DNA from: Thalassospiraceae bacterium
GTDB lineage: Bacteria; Pseudomonadota; Alphaproteobacteria; Rhodospirillales; Magnetovibrionaceae
Assembly: GCA_030637205.1 (NCBI GenBank)
Contig: DAOVVL010000088.1
Location: 1 to 7,362 of the forward strand
DNA: 7,362 nucleotides
Direction of reading: 5' to 3'
Shown here one piece after another: positions 1-5,098 of the stretch (position 1 is its first letter; each line of letters begins with the position of its first letter). The translations under genes were made by a program, and so were the position numbers. The notes below the pieces were generated by a model. The model saw only the letters and a program-made list of their open reading frames with translations, was not told the origin of the DNA and searched no databases.

Positions 1-1020
1 ATCGACCACCTGGTCGCGGCCCTTGTGTTTGGCGGTATAAAGCGACTGATCGGCACGACGGATCAGGTGCGCCAGTTTTTCGCCATACTCAAATTGCGCG
101 ACCCCGATGGAAACGGTGATTTTGCCAAGGTTGGTATTGGTTTTGCGGTTCACCAGTTTTTTGTTCGAAATCCTGTCACGGATTGATTCCGCCACGGAAA
201 CGGCGCCCTGAACGTCTGTTTGCGGCAAAACCACGGCAAATTCTTCGCCGCCGTAGCGCGCCGGAAGATCATCGCCCTTGACCGCCTTCCTCAGCGTATT
301 GGCCAACAGCTTCAAGACCTCATCGCCGACCTGATGGCCGTAGGCGTCGTTGAATTTTTTGAAATGATCTATGTCGATCATCAACAATGAAAGCTTGTCG
401 CCGCTTTCCATCGCATCGCGTGCGGCGCGGCGAAGCTCCATATCAAACAGTCTACGATTGGCAATACCGGTCAGTGCATCGGTCAGCGCCTCCTTGCGCA
501 TGTCTTCCAAGTCACCGCGCAACTGTGAAACCTCTGACGTCGAATCGTCGAGTTTTTGTTCCAGCTTGTTGTTTATTTCTTCCATCTTGCGGGTTTCTGT
601 AAGCACGCTATCGATAACCGCCTTCAACCCGCCTATATCATCTTCAGAACTAAACGCGCCTTCGGCCGTTTTCAAGGTCGTTCCGTATTTTGTTACATCT
701 TCGCCTGCTTCTCCGACGTATTCCATAATACGCTTAAGTTCACCCGTGATGCGGTCCGCTGTTTCGTGCAAAACATCATCGCCAATGTCGGTTGTGAAAA
801 ACCGATCATAAATATCCTGCGAGATAGAACTGGTAAAACTCTGATCGTTGTCGACCAAAATGGAGATCATGTGCGAAAGATTGGGATTGCGCCCCGCCAC
901 GTGGGTGTACCAAACCTGAAAGTTTTCAGGTGTCGCGGCGACCGAATGTTTGGCCATGCCATCGAGCGCTTTTTTGGCAAATTCAAGCGCCTGATCAAAC
1001 GAGTCATGCGTAACTGACAT
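1..1020 (-). CDS. Diguanylate cyclase, GGDEF domain (C-terminus cut by window edge)
   Basis: This gene encodes an enzyme predicted to make cyclic di-GMP from two GTP. It reads as 340 codons without a stop from ATG at 1020 down to base 1, so only a few C-terminal residues should be missing. Residues 1-125 are a soluble, mostly helical region with a TPENFQVWY stretch at 30-38. Residues about 130-176 look like a coiled-coil stalk. The GGDEF domain spans about 177-338, opening with DALTGIANRR (181-190). It carries the metal-binding Asp of MIDIDHF (D216), substrate residues N224 and D225, and an intact active-site loop RYGGEEF (255-261). The product-inhibition I-site position reads KGDD (248-251) instead of RxxD. 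There is no signal peptide or membrane segment, so it is cytosolic. A purine-rich ribosome site (AGGGGGG, bases 1030-1024) sits 3 bases before the ATG. It is divergent from the glycosyltransferase operon. The catalytic class is secure; the input signal is unknown. Confidence 0.93.
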   Translation of the reverse strand, partial: MSVTHDSFDQALEFAKKALDGMAKHSVAATPENFQVWYTHVAGRNPNLSHMISILVDNDQSFTSSISQDIYDRFFTTDIGDDVLHETADRITGELKRIMEYVGEAGEDVTKYGTTLKTAEGAFSSEDDIGGLKAVIDSVLTETRKMEEINNKLEQKLDDSTSEVSQLRGDLEDMRKEALTDALTGIANRRLFDMELRRAARDAMESGDKLSLLMIDIDHFKKFNDAYGHQVGDEVLKLLANTLRKAVKGDDLPARYGGEEFAVVLPQTDVQGAVSVAESIRDRISNKKLVNRKTNTNLGKITVSIGVAQFEYGEKLAHLIRRADQSLYTAKHKGRDQVVD

Positions 1021-1290
1021 ACACCCCCCTATCTATGGTGGCCTTGTACTAAAACGATCTTCTGGCCCCCCGGCCCAGATCATAGCGTTATCGCCACGCG
1101 ATCCAAGCATCAAGGAACGTTTTGAGGTTCATTTCTTTGCAAGGTGTCCAAAAATGCCCTGAAAGTGGCCCCCGACAGGCGATTGCGGCCCGATGAGAGC
1201 CCTTGTGGGGTGGCAACAATGGGCCAAGCAGTGTAAAGCTATGGCCTGAAAGCCAACTGGCGTCGATTCGCACCTACGTCATGCGCTACG
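1021..1290. other. Divergent intergenic region between cyclase and glycosyltransferase operon
   Basis: These 270 bases separate two divergent genes. They contain the candidate cyclase promoter and a short GC-rich palindromic patch near 1063-1078. Two ATGSCCTGAAAG-like motifs (1154-1165 and 1241-1252) recur as a variant at 1291-1303. A 61-codon minus-strand reading frame at 1088-1273 has no recognisable domain, no convincing ribosome site and odd composition, so it is not called. A plus-strand promoter for the glycosyltransferase operon should lie here, but no clear -35/-10 pair was found. Confidence 0.5.
1079..1106 (-). promoter_or_regulatory. Candidate sigma70-type promoter of the diguanylate cyclase gene
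   Basis: Read on the minus strand, TATGAT (1084-1079) is a good -10 box. It lies 16 bases downstream of TTGGAT (1106-1101), a weak -35 that matches the consensus only in TTG. The implied start site is about 50 bases before the ATG at 1020. The only support is box similarity and position. Confidence 0.3.
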
Positions 1291-2118
1291 ATGGCCTTGA
1301 AAGCACCGGGAACCGACGCGCTCACCATGACCCAGCCCGCCCTGCCCCCTACTGAACACGCATTTGATCTGGCGGTTGTCGTTCCGGTTCACAACGAATC
1401 TGAAAACGTCCGCCCGCTGGTCGAAGAAATTGCCACCGCCCTTGACGATGTTTGCAATTACCAGATGGTCTATGTCGATGATGGCAGTGCCGATGACACG
1501 CCCGAGCGCCTTGTGGAAACTGCAAAAGCACACCCGCGCCTGAGCGTACTTCGCCACGTGAAATGTTGCGGACAAAGCGCCGCAGTTGCCACCGGCGTGC
1601 GTTATGCCAACGCGCCCGTCATCGCCACGCTGGATGGCGACGGACAGAACGATCCCGCCGATATTCCAAAATTGTTAGAAGTATTGAAAGCATCCGATAA
1701 TCCGGATCATTTGCTGGTCGCGGGTTGGCGGGCCAAACGAAAAGATACCGAATGGAAACGCTTTCAATCAAAAATTGCCAACTGGGTCAGATCAAGCCTG
1801 CTGGGTGATGAAACCCCCGATACCGGGTGCGGGCTGAAAGTATTTACCCGTGCGGCCTTCATGGATATGCCGCGCTTTAACCACATGCACCGCTACCTCC
1901 CCGCCCTGATGATCCGGCGCGCAGGCAAAGTGGTCTCGGTCGAGGTTAACCACCGTCACCGCGAACGCGGCATTTCCAAATACGGTATGTGGGACCGCCT
2001 TTCAGTTGCGGTTCGCGACTTGATGGGCGTGATGTGGCTGATCGCGCGCGCCGCAAACCCGGACGTTGAAGTGGTTCGCAAGGCGCAAACGAAACCATCT
2101 GAGCGCGGTGAGCCATGA
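1291..2118 (+). CDS. Family 2 glycosyltransferase, DPM1/ArnC-like (polyprenyl-phosphate sugar transferase)
   Basis: This is a GT-A fold enzyme predicted to move a sugar from a nucleotide donor to a polyprenyl phosphate on the cytoplasmic face. Counting from 1291, it has the GT2 opening VVVPVHNESENV (29-40), the nucleotide-binding YVDDGS (61-66), the metal-binding region LDGDGQNDP (114-122), the acceptor-side DTGCGLKVF (177-185) and the family signature RERGISKYG (224-232). ArnC and GtrB carry two C-terminal membrane helices. This 275-residue protein has only a short hydrophobic patch near 243-253, so it resembles the soluble DPM1 form. The start is uncertain: ATG at 1291, or ATG at 1327 (residue 13, MTQPALPP), which leaves a more family-like N-terminus. 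Neither has a good ribosome site. The stop overlaps the next start as ATGA. The sugar cannot be read from sequence. Confidence 0.9.
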   Translation: MALKAPGTDALTMTQPALPPTEHAFDLAVVVPVHNESENVRPLVEEIATALDDVCNYQMVYVDDGSADDTPERLVETAKAHPRLSVLRHVKCCGQSAAVATGVRYANAPVIATLDGDGQNDPADIPKLLEVLKASDNPDHLLVAGWRAKRKDTEWKRFQSKIANWVRSSLLGDETPDTGCGLKVFTRAAFMDMPRFNHMHRYLPALMIRRAGKVVSVEVNHRHRERGISKYGMWDRLSVAVRDLMGVMWLIARAANPDVEVVRKAQTKPSERGEP

Positions 2119-2807
2119 GAACGGGCGTATTGCTTCGCGGCGTGGTGATGATCGCGTCGCTGGTGTTGCTGGGTTACCTGTTCAAGGCCAGCGGTCTGGA
2201 CACGGCATTGGACGAAGGCTGGATCGAAGCCAACATCATGGGCCAGGGTCTGGCCGGTGAGCTGTTGTTTGTCGCCGTCGTAACCCTGATTACCGGGGTT
2301 GGCCTGCCCCGCCAAGTCACCGCATTTTTGGGCGGCTATGCCTTTGGGCTGTGGTGGGGCACGGTTTTGGCGCTGGCGGGAACGGTGCTGGGCTGCATCG
2401 GTGCTTTTTATTACGCCAGAATTCTGGCCCGCGCGCCCTTGCAAAGGCGCTTTTCCGGGCGCGTTCGGCGCTTGGATGATTTTCTGCACGATCATGCCTT
2501 TTCCATGTCGCTGCTGATCCGCATGCTGCCCGTGGGTTCCAACATTGCCACCAATCTGGCCGCCGGGGTTTCCAGCGTACGTGGGCGCTATTTTATTGCT
2601 GGCTCGGCCATTGGCTATTTGCCGCAAACCCTGATCTTTGCCCTGGCCGGAAGTGGTGTTGCGGTGGACCCGGCGCTGCGCATTAGCCTCAGCGTCATTC
2701 TGTTCGTGCTTTCCGGCCTGCTTGGGGTTTATCTTTATCGACGGTTCCGCCACGGCAAATCGCTGGATGCGGAAATAGATAAAGAGATCGGCGAAAACGG
2801 CGCTTAA
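2115..2807 (+). CDS. DedA/TVP38/TMEM64-type membrane protein (VTT domain, PF09335)
   Basis: This 230-residue polytopic inner-membrane protein belongs to the SNARE-associated/VTT superfamily. Visible features are an N-terminal helix (about 6-24), the GLPR motif (63-66) leading into FLGGYAFG (71-78), a Gly-rich helix (about 80-100), a cytosolic basic/acidic stretch (102-127), the LLIRMLPVGSN segment with the family R136/P139 pair, GYLPQ (167-171), a last helix (about 188-208) and a charged tail. The ATG overlaps the upstream stop as ATGA, which implies translational coupling; GAGCGCGG lies just upstream. Some DedA-family members are established undecaprenyl-phosphate translocases, while many TVP38-type homologues have no assigned substrate. 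Its place between a carrier-loading and a carrier-using glycosyltransferase suggests it moves a polyprenyl lipid, but that is inference. The family call is firm and the function open. Confidence 0.9.
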   Translation: MRTGVLLRGVVMIASLVLLGYLFKASGLDTALDEGWIEANIMGQGLAGELLFVAVVTLITGVGLPRQVTAFLGGYAFGLWWGTVLALAGTVLGCIGAFYYARILARAPLQRRFSGRVRRLDDFLHDHAFSMSLLIRMLPVGSNIATNLAAGVSSVRGRYFIAGSAIGYLPQTLIFALAGSGVAVDPALRISLSVILFVLSGLLGVYLYRRFRHGKSLDAEIDKEIGENGA

Positions 2808-2831
2808 TTCCCTGAACGAGAGGCCACCGGA

Positions 2832-4550
2832 TTGTCTTCACGGTTAAGCAATTTTGTATTTGAAAACTGGCTGACGCTGACGCTGTGGCTGGTGCTGTGC
2901 ATGGCGGGGCTGGCGCTGCGCCCGTTGTTGCCCATTGATGAAACCCGCTACCTGACGGTGGCGTGGGAAATGCACAATTCAGGCTCGTATCTGGTGCCGC
3001 ATTTAAATGGCGAATTATACAGCCACAAACCGCCGCTGCTTTTCTGGTTGATGAACGCCGGATGGGCGGTGCTGGGCATTTCTGAAACGTGGGCACGCAT
3101 GGTGGCGCCGTTATTCGGGCTGGCAAGTTTACTGATGAGCGTACGCATTGCCGATGAACTGTGGCCGCAAAATAAGGGCAATCCGCTTTTACCCATCCGC
3201 AACCTGGCCCCGATGATGTTGCTGACAGCCGGTTATTGGGCGGTGTTTTCGACCATGACCATGTTCGACATGTTGTTGACCTTTGCCACAATGGTCGGTG
3301 TGCTCGGCGTGCTCAAAGCGTGGCGGGGCTACAGTGCCGGCGATCGCGCAGCCTTTTGGTGGGGCATTGCGCTGACCGGGCTGGGGCTTGGGCTTGGCGG
3401 CCTTTCCAAAGGCCCGGTGATCTTGTTGCACGTATTGCCGGTTTACCTGTTTGCGCCGTGGTGGGGCAAGCGCCTGACCAATGCCCCCAAACAAGGCTGG
3501 CTCGGTTGGTACGTGGCGGTGTTGGCCGCGTTCGCCATCGGCCTTGGCATCTCGCTCAGCTGGGCGATCCCGGCGGCGATTAAAGGCGGGCCGGAATACC
3601 GCGACGCCATTTTTGTCGGTCAGGCAGCGGGGCGCATGGTCAAATCGTTTGCCCACCAACGCCCGCCGTGGTGGTTCTTGCAATATTTCCCCCTGATCTT
3701 GTTACCGTGGTTTGCATGGCCGCGTTTGTGGCGCGCCATCGGCTTTGTTAAAAGCTGGCGTGCGGGTAGCGGCCTGAAAGCGGCACTTAGTGACGGCGGC
3801 GTACGTTTTTTGAGCGTCTGGTTTGGCATTACGCTGCTGGCCTTTTCGGCCATTTCGGGAAAGCAACTGCATTACCTGTTGCCGGAATTTCCGGCGCTGG
3901 CACTGATTGCCGCGTTTTTGCTGAGCAAGACCGCCCACGGCAACGACATGGCAACTTCCGACCCCGGCCATGGTCGCAGCCACCGCATTCCGGCATTGAT
4001 CCTGGCCGTGCTGGCAACCTTGCCGTTGATCGCATGGGCGGCACTTCCGGTGATTGGCGGGTACACCAACCAGATCCCCGGTTGGGCCTATGAAGCCCAG
4101 CCATTGTGGATGGTTCCAGCCGTGGTGGTTGCACTGGCAGCCGCGTGGACCCGCATGCCCGACTTTGCTGCCGAGGCGCGGCTGTTGGCAATTTGCAGCG
4201 CCACGCTGGTGGTCTTTTTGACCATGGCGGCGTCGCCGGCTTTGAAATTCGCCTACGATCTCAGCTTGCCCGCCCAATTGGTCGCCAGCTGGCAGCAACA
4301 AGATCGCGCCATCGCCTATGTGGGTAAATATCATGGCGAGTTTCATTTTCTGGGCCGCCTTGAAAAACCGATTGTGGCCCTTGATAGCCACAAGCAGGCC
4401 CCCGGCTGGGCCAAGGAACACCCCAAAGGCATCCTGATTTCGACGCTCAGAGCCAACGAGATCAAGTTTGATCCCATTGCGGTGTTTCCTTATCGCGGCC
4501 GCTTTCTCGTGATGTGGGAAGCGCCCCAGACCCCCAAGCGGATAAAATAG
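2832..4550 (+). CDS. ArnT-like integral membrane glycosyltransferase (GT39/GT83, PMT_2 type)
   Basis: This 572-residue GT-C enzyme is predicted to take a sugar from a polyprenyl-phosphate donor and place it on an acceptor at the periplasmic face. ArnT-type landmarks appear in order: a first membrane helix (about 12-33), a periplasmic loop with D36-E37-T-R-Y40, the HKPPLLFW segment (65-72), a TMTMFDMLL segment with Asp146, SKGP (192-195) and a later SGKQLHYLLPEFP motif (342-354). D36, K66 and D146 match the positions of key ArnT residues as judged by eye. About a dozen hydrophobic helices run to residue 470. A short soluble domain (about 480-572) ends in basic residues. The TTG start is chosen because AGAGG lies 8 bases upstream and because it keeps the first helix; the next Met lies inside that helix. 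The acceptor may be lipid A, another glycan or a protein, and is not readable here. Confidence 0.9.
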   Translation: MSSRLSNFVFENWLTLTLWLVLCMAGLALRPLLPIDETRYLTVAWEMHNSGSYLVPHLNGELYSHKPPLLFWLMNAGWAVLGISETWARMVAPLFGLASLLMSVRIADELWPQNKGNPLLPIRNLAPMMLLTAGYWAVFSTMTMFDMLLTFATMVGVLGVLKAWRGYSAGDRAAFWWGIALTGLGLGLGGLSKGPVILLHVLPVYLFAPWWGKRLTNAPKQGWLGWYVAVLAAFAIGLGISLSWAIPAAIKGGPEYRDAIFVGQAAGRMVKSFAHQRPPWWFLQYFPLILLPWFAWPRLWRAIGFVKSWRAGSGLKAALSDGGVRFLSVWFGITLLAFSAISGKQLHYLLPEFPALALIAAFLLSKTAHGNDMATSDPGHGRSHRIPALILAVLATLPLIAWAALPVIGGYTNQIPGWAYEAQPLWMVPAVVVALAAAWTRMPDFAAEARLLAICSATLVVFLTMAASPALKFAYDLSLPAQLVASWQQQDRAIAYVGKYHGEFHFLGRLEKPIVALDSHKQAPGWAKEHPKGILISTLRANEIKFDPIAVFPYRGRFLVMWEAPQTPKRIK

Positions 4551-4572
4551 GCGCCAAAAAGGCTCAAAAACT

Positions 4573-4607
4573 GGCTTGAACAAGCCACTTTACCCCGCCA
4601 AGGGCGG
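4573..4607 (+). other. Two short hairpins after the glycosyltransferase operon (weak terminator candidate)
   Basis: GGCTTG (4573-4578) pairs with CAAGCC (4581-4586), closing a 5-bp stem over a 4-base loop. CCGCC (4595-4599) pairs with GGCGG (4603-4607) over 3 bases. Neither is followed by a proper T-run, so intrinsic termination is doubtful. They lie between the operon's stop and the groES promoter, so readthrough into groESL cannot be excluded. Confidence 0.3.
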
Positions 4608-4613
4608 CGCACC

Positions 4614-4644
4614 CCTTGACAGATGCCCCCAACCCCCTTAAATC
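4614..4644 (+). promoter_or_regulatory. groESL promoter, sigma70/sigma32-like
   Basis: A perfect -35 TTGACA (4616-4621) is followed after 16 bases by TTAAAT (4638-4643), or after 17 by TAAATC. The same stretch also resembles a heat-shock sigma32 promoter: CCCTTGACA at the -35 and a C-run, CCCCCTTAAAT (4633-4643), at the -10. The implied start site falls at about 4650, inside the CIRCE operator, which is the usual arrangement for HrcA repression. Which sigma factor is used cannot be settled from sequence. Confidence 0.7.
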
Positions 4645-4645
4645 G

Positions 4646-4672
4646 CTAGCACTCACTTGGGGAGAGTGCTAA
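4646..4672 (+). promoter_or_regulatory. CIRCE operator (HrcA-binding site)
   Basis: Left arm CTAGCACTC (4646-4654), a 9-base spacer (4655-4663) and right arm GAGTGCTAA (4664-4672) match the CIRCE consensus TTAGCACTC-N9-GAGTGCTAA except for the first base of the left arm. It overlaps the expected transcription start and lies about 50 bases before groES. This implies repression by HrcA, with release on heat shock when GroEL is titrated by misfolded protein. No hrcA gene lies in this window. Confidence 0.96.
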
Positions 4673-4721
4673 CAATCCCCAGCTTTTTTAATTGTTTCAA
4701 CCACTTCAGGAGCTTCCACTC

Positions 4722-5033
4722 ATGGACTTCAGACCCTTGCATGATCGTGTGCTGGTTCGTCGTGTCGCACAGGACGAAAAAACCGCAGGCGGCATCATTC
4801 TTCCCGACACCGCCCAGGAAAAACCTTCCGAAGGCGCTGTTATCGCCGCCGGAGCCGGCATCAAACGTGACGATGGCACCCTGGTGCCGCTCGACGTTAA
4901 AGCCGGTGACCGCATTTTGTTCGGCAAATGGTCGGGCAACGAAATCAAGGTCGACGGAGAGGATCTTATCATCATGAAAGAATCCGACATCCTCGGCATC
5001 ATTGAACCCGGCAAGAAGGGCAAAAAGAAGTAA
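4722..5033 (+). CDS. groES: Co-chaperonin GroES (Hsp10)
   Basis: GroES is the heptameric lid of the GroEL folding chamber in the cytoplasm. The 103-residue product has the family opening FRPLHDRVLVRR (3-14), the GroEL-contacting mobile loop (about residues 17-35, EKTAGGIILPDT), the GDRILFGKWSG core (62-72) and the ESDILGIIE end (87-95). Typical GroES stops about there. This one adds PGKKGKKK (96-103), a basic tail. The ATG at 4722 is chosen over an in-frame TTG at 4692 because AGGAG (4708-4712) lies 9 bases before it and because the family begins exactly there. It is first in a two-gene operon with groEL, 65 bases away, under the promoter and CIRCE upstream. Identity is certain; the effect of the tail is unknown. 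Confidence 0.98.
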   Translation: MDFRPLHDRVLVRRVAQDEKTAGGIILPDTAQEKPSEGAVIAAGAGIKRDDGTLVPLDVKAGDRILFGKWSGNEIKVDGEDLIIMKESDILGIIEPGKKGKKK

Positions 5034-5098
5034 TTCAACTTCTGCCCCGACACCTCGAACCAAATAAATTCAAGATTTAGCGAAAGGATCCATGATCA

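Noticed and set aside
371..811. 146-codon plus-strand reading frame opposite the diguanylate cyclase
   Set aside because: It is Ser-rich with no domain and lies antisense to a clear GGDEF gene whose motifs are intact on the minus strand.
1088..1273. 61-codon minus-strand reading frame in the divergent intergenic region
   Set aside because: It has no recognisable domain, no convincing ribosome site, and it overlaps the candidate cyclase promoter.
1956..2753. 265-codon minus-strand reading frame opposite the GT2 and VTT genes
   Set aside because: Its Gln/Gly/Arg-rich composition is typical of an antisense shadow in GC-rich DNA, and both sense genes have strong family motifs.
3702..4583. 293-codon minus-strand reading frame opposite the ArnT-like gene
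   Set aside because: It is an antisense shadow with no membrane or enzyme motifs; the sense frame carries the conserved glycosyltransferase landmarks.
4692..4721. In-frame TTG start giving GroES ten extra N-terminal residues
   Set aside because: The ATG at 4722 has a good ribosome site 9 bases upstream and matches the invariant family N-terminus; the TTG has no ribosome site.
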